From: Ruminococcaceae bacterium YRB3002
Lineage (GTDB): Bacteria > Bacillota > Clostridia > Saccharofermentanales > Saccharofermentanaceae
DNA length: 64,000 nt
Reading direction: 5' to 3'
Assembly: GCA_900099715.1 (NCBI GenBank)
Contig: FMTG01000002.1
Span: 248,001-312,000 of the forward strand
Shown in pieces: positions 16,813 through 24,471 of this stretch; the stretch's first letter is position 1; each line of letters begins with the position of its first letter. The position numbers and the translations under genes are program-made. Below the pieces are notes generated by a model. It made no database searches. It was not told the origin of the DNA and saw only the letters and a list, made by a program, of their open reading frames with translations.

Positions 16813-18497
16813 TATCTCTTGAGATCAGGGATTTTGCAGTCATTTCCCATGCTATCTTCGAACCGGGTCCCGGGCTTAATGTTATTACGGGAGAGACAGG
16901 TGCAGGCAAGAGCCTTCTTGTTGATGCACTCGGTCTTATAATGGGTGACAAGGCATCTCGTCATATTATCAGATCCGATTCCGATCATGCTTATGTTGAG
17001 GCAGTTTTTGATATCTCGGATATGCACGATCCGGCCTTTATTACTTATCTTAAGGATACTGATATCGAGCCTGAGGAAGGAAAACTCATAATCAGCCGCA
17101 AGGTTAATGCCGATGGCAAAAGCGTTGCCAGGATCAATGGCAGGACAGTTGTCCTGGCGATCCTGAGACAGCTTTCTTCTTTCATGATAGATATACACGG
17201 GCAGAATGACACCCAGATCATTTTCGATGAGAATAAGAACAGAGATCTGTTGTACAGCTTTGGCGGGAGCGCTGTTGCAGAGATAAAAGCAAGGTATGAC
17301 AGTTTGCTGGCTGACTATAAGGATATTGTACTCAGGATCAGGAATCTTTCCAAATCTCCTGAGATGCTGAAGCAGCGCAAGGAATACCTGGAGTTTGCCG
17401 TGGCTGAGATAGATGAGGCTCAGCTTGTACCCGGCATTGAGGAAGAACTTACCGCTATGAAGCGCAGGATGGCAGTATCCGGAAATATTATGGAGGCGCT
17501 CTCATCTCTGCGGGAATCGCTGGATGACAGCGGTGATACCAGAGGCGTGATGTCCTTGCTTTCTATCGATCATTCGCTTCTCGATAAAGTGAAGGCGGAA
17601 GACGGCAGGATCGGTGACATAGCTGACAGACTGTCATCACTTATCCTTGATCTTGAGTCGATTGGCGATGATGTGTCTGCTCTTATTGATGAATTGGATT
17701 TTGACCCTGCGCTTAAGGATGACGTTGACCGCAGGATCAGCAAGATATATGATCTCAGGTCAAAATACGGGTCTTCAGTGGAGGAAATTCTGAGATTCAG
17801 GGAGGATGCCGTAAAGGAGATCTCTTCTTTCGATGACGATAAGGAGGTCCTTGCGGAACTGAGACGCAGGAGACATGAGATCGAGCAGGAACTCGTCAGT
17901 GTTTCAGAGGAACTGTCCGGGGCGTTGTTCGCAAAGGCAGCGGAAATGGAACAGGGGATAAGCAAAGAACTGGCTGACCTCGAGATGCCTCATGCAAGGT
18001 TTAAGGTTGAGTTTACACCCAGGCCCAAAGACAGGTATTTCTCCTCACATGGTACTTATGATATCAGATTTATGTTCTCTGCCAATCCGGGTCAGGAACT
18101 GAAGCCTCTCTCGACGATAGTTTCCGGTGGTGAGGCATCCAGGATAATGCTGGCGATACGTAATATCCTGAGTAACTGTGACAACGTTCCATCTTTGATA
18201 TTTGATGAGATCGATATGGGAGTTTCCGGAAAGGCATCGACGGCGATTGCATACAAACTCAGATCGATCGGGAAGAGCCATCAGGTTCTTTGTGTATCCC
18301 ATACATCGCAGATCTGTGCAGCAGCCGACAATAATTTTATGCTTACAAAGGAATTTGTGCAGGATATGACCTCGGCGCATGTAACTAAGCTGGATGACGG
18401 ATCAAAGATGCTTGAAGTATCACGGCTGCTGTCCGGAAAGACTGATGAGGAATCAGTAAATCTCGCGAAGAATCTCATCGACCAGTTCAGGATCTGA
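16806..18497 (+). CDS. recN: DNA repair protein RecN
   Basis: RecN is an SMC-like ATPase that gathers broken DNA ends for recombination. The 563-residue protein has the Walker A motif GETGAGKS (residues 29-36), a central coiled coil (about 150-370), and near the C-terminus the ABC signature STIVSGGEASRIMLAIR and Walker B SLIFDEIDMGVSG. Its ATG overlaps argR. The spoIVB-spo0A pair that follows recN in spore-formers is missing. The last 45 bp overlap the 3' end of a convergent pseudouridine synthase gene. Confidence 0.96.
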   Translation: MLISLEIRDFAVISHAIFEPGPGLNVITGETGAGKSLLVDALGLIMGDKASRHIIRSDSDHAYVEAVFDISDMHDPAFITYLKDTDIEPEEGKLIISRKVNADGKSVARINGRTVVLAILRQLSSFMIDIHGQNDTQIIFDENKNRDLLYSFGGSAVAEIKARYDSLLADYKDIVLRIRNLSKSPEMLKQRKEYLEFAVAEIDEAQLVPGIEEELTAMKRRMAVSGNIMEALSSLRESLDDSGDTRGVMSLLSIDHSLLDKVKAEDGRIGDIADRLSSLILDLESIGDDVSALIDELDFDPALKDDVDRRISKIYDLRSKYGSSVEEILRFREDAVKEISSFDDDKEVLAELRRRRHEIEQELVSVSEELSGALFAKAAEMEQGISKELADLEMPHARFKVEFTPRPKDRYFSSHGTYDIRFMFSANPGQELKPLSTIVSGGEASRIMLAIRNILSNCDNVPSLIFDEIDMGVSGKASTAIAYKLRSIGKSHQVLCVSHTSQICAAADNNFMLTKEFVQDMTSAHVTKLDDGSKMLEVSRLLSGKTDEESVNLAKNLIDQFRI

Positions 18498-19376
18498 AAA
18501 CGCTCTTCTCATATCTTCCGGGAGAGGGTCTTTGAACACCATTTCTGTCTTCGCGAAAGGATCATACATGCTCAGATAATAAGCATGAAGAGCACATCTC
18601 CCGATCTTCCGGTCTGTTTCTTCAGACCCCTCGAAAGAACTGTCAGGGTTATCTATGGAGTTGGGACCGTATAGTCCGTCACCTGCGAGTGGATGACCGG
18701 TATATGTAGAGTGGACCCTTATCTGATGGCATCTTCCGGTCTCGAGAACGAATTCCACAAGTGAGAGATCATTGACTTCATCATAGAACAGAACGTTATA
18801 ATGCGTTACTGACCGTTTGCCTGATGGTGAGACATCTCTTATCATAACCGAACCCGGCCGCCTTGCTATCGGTTCATCTATAGTGCCGTTCTCTGCTGCA
18901 AACCTTCCATAGCAGACTGCCAGATACTTCTTATGAAGATCTCCATACAGTGAGAGTGTATTATGTGCGTAGCCGTTGCGCGCTATGAGGATAAGACCGC
19001 TCGTCTCACGGTCCAGTCTTATTACGGGATGGAGGGTATCATCAGACAGACGGGTTATAAGAGAATCATCAAGATGACCGTGAGTAGGATGGGTGACGAT
19101 GCCTGAAGGCTTGCTGACTACAACATACCATTCATCCTCATGGTAGAACGTTATCCCGTCCGGATGTGACAGACTGTTCCCGGACAATAACTCAAGGTGA
19201 AGAGAATCGCCTTCTTTGAGAGTTTCCCTGACGATCGCGTGCCTGCCGTTAAGTTCGACGGTTCCGTGGAACTTGAGTTTCTTAACCATCTGATGGCTCA
19301 TCCTGAACTTTCCGTACAGGATCTTCAGGATCTCTACACCGTTATCTTCAGCCGTTGCAATATAATCGATCTTCAT
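18453..19376 (-). CDS. RluA-family RNA pseudouridine synthase (first of two)
   Basis: It converts uridine to pseudouridine in rRNA or tRNA; the target site cannot be told from sequence. The 307-residue protein has an S4-like N-terminus (residues 1-75), the catalytic Asp in HPVIRLDRETSGLILIAR and the family motifs VVSKPSGIVTHP and RCHQIRVHSTYTGHPLAGDGLYG. A second family member is at 22583. The gene converges on recN with a 45-bp coding overlap. Its ATG has no ribosome binding site and lies 6 nt after a putative -10, so it is a leaderless candidate. Confidence 0.92.
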   Translation of the reverse strand: MKIDYIATAEDNGVEILKILYGKFRMSHQMVKKLKFHGTVELNGRHAIVRETLKEGDSLHLELLSGNSLSHPDGITFYHEDEWYVVVSKPSGIVTHPTHGHLDDSLITRLSDDTLHPVIRLDRETSGLILIARNGYAHNTLSLYGDLHKKYLAVCYGRFAAENGTIDEPIARRPGSVMIRDVSPSGKRSVTHYNVLFYDEVNDLSLVEFVLETGRCHQIRVHSTYTGHPLAGDGLYGPNSIDNPDSSFEGSEETDRKIGRCALHAYYLSMYDPFAKTEMVFKDPLPEDMRRAFSDPELVDEILREIY

Positions 19377-19382
19377 GGGATT

Positions 19383-19411
19383 ATTTTGAATACAGACCGC
19401 TTAATTGTCAA
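19383..19411 (-). promoter_or_regulatory. Promoter of the RluA-family gene at 18453-19376
   Basis: On the minus strand a perfect -35 TTGACA (19411-19406), a 17-nt spacer and a -10 CAAAAT (19388-19383) precede the ATG at 19376 by only 6 nt. The predicted start of transcription falls on the start codon. Confidence 0.6.
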
Positions 19412-19441
19412 ATGAATGTAAATTTATGTGCTCTGTACGTG

Positions 19442-19470
19442 TTGACATTGTTAATAATTATTTTTATTAT
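19442..19470 (+). promoter_or_regulatory. rny promoter
   Basis: A perfect TTGACA (19442-19447), a 17-nt spacer and TATTAT (19465-19470) form a strong promoter. It leaves a leader of about 65 nt before the GTG start at 19542. Confidence 0.85.
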
Positions 19471-19541
19471 AAGAAATGGCTTGTCAGAGCCTTAAATATG
19501 AATTGAACTTTGACAACTTAATATTGGAGGTGAGTACCAAC

Positions 19542-21116
19542 GTGGAAAAGTGGTTATTTATGATCATTGGTCTTGTTGTGGGTCTCATCCTTGGTGGTAT
19601 ATGCGTATTGGTCTTAAGATCTTACTATAAGAAGGGTCTGTCTGCGGAGCAGAAGAAACTCAAGGAAGATCTTGCGAAGTCGCTGGCTGACAGCGAGAAG
19701 ATAATTGCAAATGCCCAGAAGGAAGGGGAAAGCAACAAGAGGGAGCTTCTTTTGCAAGCCAAAGAGGAGATATCGAAGGCCCGTTATGAATTAGAGAATG
19801 AGGCCAGAGAGAAGCGCCAGGAAATTGCAAAGGAACGCAACAGACTTGAGCAGAAGGAAGAGAACATTGAACGTATTCAAGCTTCTGTAGAGAAGAAGCA
19901 GCAGGAGATCGAAGCTAAGCAGATCAAGATCAACGAGCTTGAGATGAAAGCCCGTGAGATTGAGGCCCGCAAGCAGTCGGAACTCGAGAAAGTGTCCGGA
20001 TTATCGATCAGCGATGCAAGAGCACTTGTATTGGAAGCTGCCGAGCGTGAATACAGTCATGATCTTGCCGCTATGCTTAAGCAAATGGAGGAAAAGACGA
20101 AGCAGGATGCAGACAGGATAGCGAAGGATATTATCGTTAATTCCATTCAGCGTTATGCTTCTGATTATGTCTCCGAAGTGACAGTCTCAGTAGTTAATCT
20201 TCCCAATGATGAGATGAAGGGAAGGATCATCGGCCGTGAGGGTCGTAACATCAGGGCTATCGAGACTATTACCGGCGTCGATCTTATCATAGACGATACG
20301 CCGGAGGCCATTATACTGTCATCCTTTGACCCTATCAGGAGAGAGATCGCCAGACTTACCATTGAGAAGCTCGTTGTTGATGGAAGGATTCATCCCGCGA
20401 GAATCGAAGAGATGGTAAAGAAGTCTGAGAAAGAACTTAATCAGATCATGAAGCAGGAAGGCGAGAGAGCCGTATTTGATACAGGTGTAATGAACCTGAA
20501 CCCTGAACTTATAAAGACTCTTGGAAGACTTAAGTTCAGAACGAGCTATGGTCAGAACGTTCTCCAGCACTCCATCGAAGTCTCCTGGCTTGCCGGTCTT
20601 ATGGCAGGCGAACTTGGACTTGATGTGAAGTTGGCTAAGAGAGCAGGTCTCCTGCATGATATAGGAAAGGCCGTTGATTTTGAACAGGAGGGAACTCATG
20701 TTCAGCTTGGCGTAGATATCGCCAGGAAATACCACGAGTCACCTGATGTAACTAATGCTATTGAGGCACATCATGGTGATGTTGAGCCCAAGACGGCTGT
20801 TGCTGTACTTGTGGCTGCTGCAGATGCAATCTCTGCGGCGCGCCCCGGAGCAAGAAGAGAGAACCTTGAGACTTATATCAAGCGTATTGAGAAGCTTGAG
20901 GAGATCGCTACGAGCTTTGACGGTGTAGAGAAGAGTTTTGCTATTCAGGCAGGCCGTGAGATACGTGTTATCGTCACACCTGATAAAGTCTCCGATGATG
21001 ATATGGTTATCCTTGCCAGACGGATATGTAAGAAGATCGAAGAAGAACTCTCATATCCCGGTCAGGTGAAGGTTAACGTCATCCGTGAGACGAGAGCATC
21101 CGGAATAGCTAAGTAA
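19542..21116 (+). CDS. rny: Ribonuclease Y
   Basis: RNase Y is the membrane-bound endoribonuclease that starts mRNA decay in many Firmicutes. The 524-residue protein has the full layout: an N-terminal membrane helix (about residues 3-26), a long charged coiled coil (30-200), a KH domain ([27 protein letters not shown]) and an HD domain ([14 protein letters not shown]...[12 protein letters not shown]). I chose GTG 19542 because GGAGGTG lies 10 nt upstream and the protein then begins with the helix, as in relatives; an ATG at 19476 would add 22 unlikely residues. ymdB follows, the usual neighbour. Confidence 0.96.
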   Translation: MEKWLFMIIGLVVGLILGGICVLVLRSYYKKGLSAEQKKLKEDLAKSLADSEKIIANAQKEGESNKRELLLQAKEEISKARYELENEAREKRQEIAKERNRLEQKEENIERIQASVEKKQQEIEAKQIKINELEMKAREIEARKQSELEKVSGLSISDARALVLEAAEREYSHDLAAMLKQMEEKTKQDADRIAKDIIVNSIQRYASDYVSEVTVSVVNLPNDEMKGRIIGREGRNIRAIETITGVDLIIDDTPEAIILSSFDPIRREIARLTIEKLVVDGRIHPARIEEMVKKSEKELNQIMKQEGERAVFDTGVMNLNPELIKTLGRLKFRTSYGQNVLQHSIEVSWLAGLMAGELGLDVKLAKRAGLLHDIGKAVDFEQEGTHVQLGVDIARKYHESPDVTNAIEAHHGDVEPKTAVAVLVAAADAISAARPGARRENLETYIKRIEKLEEIATSFDGVEKSFAIQAGREIRVIVTPDKVSDDDMVILARRICKKIEEELSYPGQVKVNVIRETRASGIAK

Positions 21117-21186
21117 AAAGCAAATGTTACCTTAGTTTTTGTTTTATATCTTTGTTCAGTCGGGATTCACCAAATGATCCAATAGG

Positions 21187-21222
21187 AGAAAGTCCCTTGC
21201 ATATGCAGGGGACTTTCTTTTT
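21187..21222 (+). terminator. Intrinsic terminator after rny
   Basis: A 14-bp stem (AGAAAGTCCCTTGC paired with GCAGGGGACTTTCT, loop ATAT, one G-T pair) is followed by a T run. It separates rny from ymdB, which has its own promoter. Confidence 0.92.
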
Positions 21223-21250
21223 GGAAACATTCAGCGAAATATGGTAAAAT
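21221..21250 (+). promoter_or_regulatory. ymdB promoter
   Basis: TTGGAA (21221-21226), an 18-nt spacer and an extended -10 TGGTAAAAT (21242-21250) lie directly behind the rny terminator and upstream of the GGAGG at 21263. Confidence 0.68.
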
Positions 21251-21277
21251 CCATTAGTTTATGGAGGTTAGTCATCA

Positions 21278-22060
21278 GTGAGGATCTGTTTTATCGGTGA
21301 TGTAGTTGGCAATTGCGGGAGACGTGTCGTCAGAGATGTGCTTCCCGGGATGAGACAGTCTCTTGATATCGATCTGGTCATCTGTAATGCCGAGAATGCC
21401 GCACACGGTCTCGGCTGTTCCGAGAAGATAATAACTGAGCTTGGCTATGCCGGCTGTGACATATTCACACTGGGAAACCACGCCTTCTCTAACTACGATT
21501 TCATCAGGCAGATCAGTTCGCTTGATAATGTTGTCAGGCCGAGCAATGTATCGTCCGAGTGGCCGGGCCGCGATTATTGTATCGTTGACAGATGCGGTCT
21601 CAGGATTGGGATCATTAATCTTATGGGACAGATCAATGTGGGGATATCATGTGACTCGCCTTTCGATAAGAGTGAGGCTCTTACAGTACTTCTGAAAGAT
21701 AAGGAGCACTGCGATTCTGTTATCGTTGACTTTCATGCGGAGACGACATCAGAGAAGCAGGCTTTGGGATATTTTCTCGATGGTATGGCCACCTGTGTGA
21801 TCGGGACGCATACGCATGTTCAGACTTCTGATGACAGGATACTTCCCAATGGTACCGGATACATTACAGACTGTGGAATGACGGGCGCTGTGGATTCTGT
21901 GCTGGGTATGGATATCGAGACCTCACTTGCGCGGCTGGCGTACAAGATGCCGAGACGTTACGAGCCTGCTGACGGCCCCGGGTTTATGAACGGCGTTCTT
22001 TTTGACCTGGACGGCAATGGAAGGATAACATCAATAAAAAGGTTTACGGAATATGAGTAA
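21278..22060 (+). CDS. ymdB: YmdB-type metallophosphoesterase
   Basis: The 260-residue protein belongs to the YmdB/TIGR00282 calcineurin-like phosphoesterases. Motifs in order are GDVVGNCGRR (metal Asp), CNAENAAHGLG, GNHAFSN (the HxxF-type GNH block), DFHAETTSEK and GTHTHVQTSD. In Bacillus YmdB hydrolyses 2',3'-cyclic nucleotides and affects development and RNA levels. The start is GTG 21278 with GGAGG 10 nt upstream. It lies after rny as usual, but spoVS, which follows in Bacillus, is absent. It overlaps lspA by 8 nt. Confidence 0.92.
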   Translation: MRICFIGDVVGNCGRRVVRDVLPGMRQSLDIDLVICNAENAAHGLGCSEKIITELGYAGCDIFTLGNHAFSNYDFIRQISSLDNVVRPSNVSSEWPGRDYCIVDRCGLRIGIINLMGQINVGISCDSPFDKSEALTVLLKDKEHCDSVIVDFHAETTSEKQALGYFLDGMATCVIGTHTHVQTSDDRILPNGTGYITDCGMTGAVDSVLGMDIETSLARLAYKMPRRYEPADGPGFMNGVLFDLDGNGRITSIKRFTEYE

Positions 22061-22586
22061 TAAGATAAAGGTAATTATTTCCTGCGTGGCACTGGCTGTG
22101 CTTATCGGTCTGGACCAGCTGTCAAAACTGCTGATCGTAAATGATATGAGTCTCAACGAGAAAAAGGTGCTGATCGACGGCTTTTTCTCGCTGCATTATG
22201 TTCAGAATACCGGAAGTGCATTCAGTTTCCTTGCTGACAAGTCTTGGGGAATCTATGTCCTGTCCGGAATATCTCTGCTGTTTGGACTATTTACGCTTTA
22301 TGTCATGATAAGGGGATTCCTTAACGGATATACAAGATTCAGCATCGCTATGCTTCTAGTTACCGCCGGTGCTTTTGGAAATCTTATCGACAGGTTCAGA
22401 CTCCATTACGTAGTCGATTTCCTCAGATTTGATTTCGGTAGTTACACTTTCCCGATATTCAATGTTGCTGACAGTTTTGCCGTTGTCGGTTCGATCCTGC
22501 TGATCATTTTTATCCTTGTTTTCAGCAAGGAGTTTGACGGGTACTGGAATATGATATTCAGCAGAAAGGTCAGTGCCGGCAAATGA
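22053..22586 (+). CDS. lspA: Lipoprotein signal peptidase (signal peptidase II)
   Basis: LspA removes signal peptides from diacylated prolipoproteins. The 177-residue protein has four membrane helices and the two catalytic Asp motifs, GAFGNLIDR and FNVADSF, plus DQLSK and the VQNTGSAF loop. At least one client lies in the window, the lipobox protein at 58599. The gene overlaps ymdB and is followed by an RluA-type gene, the lspA-rluD order common in Firmicutes. Confidence 0.96.
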   Translation: MSNKIKVIISCVALAVLIGLDQLSKLLIVNDMSLNEKKVLIDGFFSLHYVQNTGSAFSFLADKSWGIYVLSGISLLFGLFTLYVMIRGFLNGYTRFSIAMLLVTAGAFGNLIDRFRLHYVVDFLRFDFGSYTFPIFNVADSFAVVGSILLIIFILVFSKEFDGYWNMIFSRKVSAGK

Positions 22587-23500
22587 TACTGGAATTCACG
22601 AACAATGGTGGTGTTATGCGCCTGGATGTGGCAATATCCGCGCACAATGATACATATTCCAGATCTTACTTCAAGACACTTATCAGCGACTCGAAAGTAA
22701 CTGTCAACGGAAAGACGGTGACCAAAGCCGGAACTATGCTGGAGAATGGAGATAAAGTCTCCGTGGATATTCCCGATCCTGTCTCAAGCGATAATGTTCC
22801 GCAGGCGATCCCGCTGGATATCGTCTATGAGGATGAACATCTGATAATCATCAATAAACCTCAGGGAATGGTAGTCCATCCCGGTGCAGGGCATAAGGAT
22901 GGAACGCTTGTCAATGCGCTCCTTGATCATTGTGACGGTAAACTGTCAGATATCAACGGTGTGCTGAGACCGGGAATCGTACACAGGATAGATAAGGATA
23001 CATCCGGTCTTATGCTTGCCTGTAAGGATAATGAGACACACGTAAGACTTGCTTCGATGATCGCAGATCATGAAGTTATCCGCAAGTACAGGGCAATTGT
23101 ATCAGGAGTGATCAAATCGGAACGCGGCACTATTGACGCTCCGATAGGGAGAGCATCCGGAGACAGGCGTAAGATGACAGTCAAGGGAGACGGTAAATAC
23201 GCTGTAACGCATTATGAGGTAGTTAACAGATATACGGAGGCTACAGACCTTCTCCTGAAACTCGAGACGGGCAGGACGCACCAGATAAGAGTGCACATGA
23301 ACTATATCGGACATCCTATCGTGGGAGACCCGGTATACGGCAGTAAAAAGCTCAACAGGTTCGGTCTTGAAGGACAGGCTCTTCACAGCACCTCCATCGA
23401 ATTCGATCATCCTATTACCGGAGAACATATCTATTACGAGGCAGACGTTCCCGAATATTACAGGGAAGTGCTTTCCAGGCTTACACCCATGGATAATTGA
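22583..23500 (+). CDS. rluD: RluD-like RNA pseudouridine synthase (second RluA-family member)
   Basis: The 305-residue protein has an N-terminal S4 RNA-binding domain (RLDVAISAHNDTYSRSYFKTLISDSKVTVNGK), the catalytic Asp in GIVHRIDKDTSGLML, and IIINKPQGMVVHP and GRTHQIRVHMNYIGHPIVGDPVYG. It is more canonical than the paralogue at 18453. The ATG overlaps the lspA stop (ATGA); ATG 22616 with GGTGGTG upstream is a possible alternative that would remove 11 residues. RluD in E. coli modifies 23S rRNA helix 69; the site here is inferred only from the family and from the lspA-rluD pairing. Confidence 0.92.
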   Translation: MILEFTNNGGVMRLDVAISAHNDTYSRSYFKTLISDSKVTVNGKTVTKAGTMLENGDKVSVDIPDPVSSDNVPQAIPLDIVYEDEHLIIINKPQGMVVHPGAGHKDGTLVNALLDHCDGKLSDINGVLRPGIVHRIDKDTSGLMLACKDNETHVRLASMIADHEVIRKYRAIVSGVIKSERGTIDAPIGRASGDRRKMTVKGDGKYAVTHYEVVNRYTEATDLLLKLETGRTHQIRVHMNYIGHPIVGDPVYGSKKLNRFGLEGQALHSTSIEFDHPITGEHIYYEADVPEYYREVLSRLTPMDN

Positions 23501-23525
23501 CCTTTTTCTTATTTAATAAGATAAT
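23497..23525 (+). promoter_or_regulatory. phoH promoter
   Basis: TTGACC (23497-23502), a 17-nt spacer and GATAAT (23520-23525) lie just upstream of the phoH ATG at 23533. Seven nt separate the -10 from the ATG and there is no ribosome binding site, which suggests a leaderless mRNA. Confidence 0.68.
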
Positions 23526-23532
23526 GTAAGCG

Positions 23533-24471
23533 ATGGAAAACATTATTAGCGACATCAGCGCAAAGGAACTTGCTACAGGTGATATCTTCAGACTTATATC
23601 TGAAGCCTTTGATGTTGCCTGTGATACTGACGGCAGGGATGTCATCGTAAAGGGCGATGTGGCTCTTAATGTTGTCAGGGCATCAGATGCACTGAAATCT
23701 TTGAGTGACCTTTTGTCTGACGGCAATCAGATCGACAGAAGAACAGTCGATTACATGATCTATCTTGCAGGACAGGGTAAGATAGAAGAATTCATGAGGT
23801 CTTCGGAAGAGGTCTTTTATACGACACCGACAGGCAGACAGATAAGGGCGAAGACGCTCGGTCAGCGTATATATCTTGATTCGATCAGACATCATGACCT
23901 AGTTATCTGCAGCGGCCCGGCAGGTTCCGGCAAGACTTTCCTCAGTGTGGCAATGGCTGTGAAGGCTTTTCGCAACAGGGAGGTATCAAGGATCATACTT
24001 ACCAGGCCTGCACTTGAAGCAGGTGAACGGCTCGGTTTCCTTCCCGGTGATATTGAAGAGAAGGTAAACCCTTACATGAGACCGATCTACGATGCGCTGA
24101 ATATCATGCTCGGTGAGGAACTTGCCCTCCGTTACTATGAGAAAGGGCTTATCGAGGTATCGCCGCTGGCATTTATGAGAGGCCGTAATCTGGATGACTG
24201 TTTTGTAATCCTGGATGAAGCTCAGAATACCACAACTGAACAGATGAAGATGTTCCTGACAAGGCTTGGCATCAACTGTAAGGCATGTGTTTGCGGAGAT
24301 TTTACCCAGATCGATCTTCCCAGGGGCATTAAGGACGGTCTGCATGATGCAATTGATGTCGTGGATGGTGTTGAGGGTATAAAGATAGTGTCATTACATA
24401 ATTATGATATCGTCAGGAACAGCCTCGTACAGAGGATCGTAGAGGCTTATGAGAACAGGGGATCTTTATGA
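23533..24471 (+). CDS. phoH: PhoH-like ATPase
   Basis: The 312-residue protein has the PhoH P-loop NTPase core: Walker A SGPAGSGKTFLSVAMA, the family block TRPALEAGERLGFLPGDIEEKVNPYMRPIYDAL and Walker B VILDEAQNTTTEQMK. Family members are linked to RNA metabolism, and the next genes (PgpH-type, YbeY, Era, RecO) match the conserved phoH cluster. In Bacillus and many spore-forming Clostridia yqfC-yqfD precede phoH; here an RluD-like gene does. Overlap with the next gene is 4 nt (ATGA). The start appears to be leaderless. Confidence 0.95.
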   Translation: MENIISDISAKELATGDIFRLISEAFDVACDTDGRDVIVKGDVALNVVRASDALKSLSDLLSDGNQIDRRTVDYMIYLAGQGKIEEFMRSSEEVFYTTPTGRQIRAKTLGQRIYLDSIRHHDLVICSGPAGSGKTFLSVAMAVKAFRNREVSRIILTRPALEAGERLGFLPGDIEEKVNPYMRPIYDALNIMLGEELALRYYEKGLIEVSPLAFMRGRNLDDCFVILDEAQNTTTEQMKMFLTRLGINCKACVCGDFTQIDLPRGIKDGLHDAIDVVDGVEGIKIVSLHNYDIVRNSLVQRIVEAYENRGSL

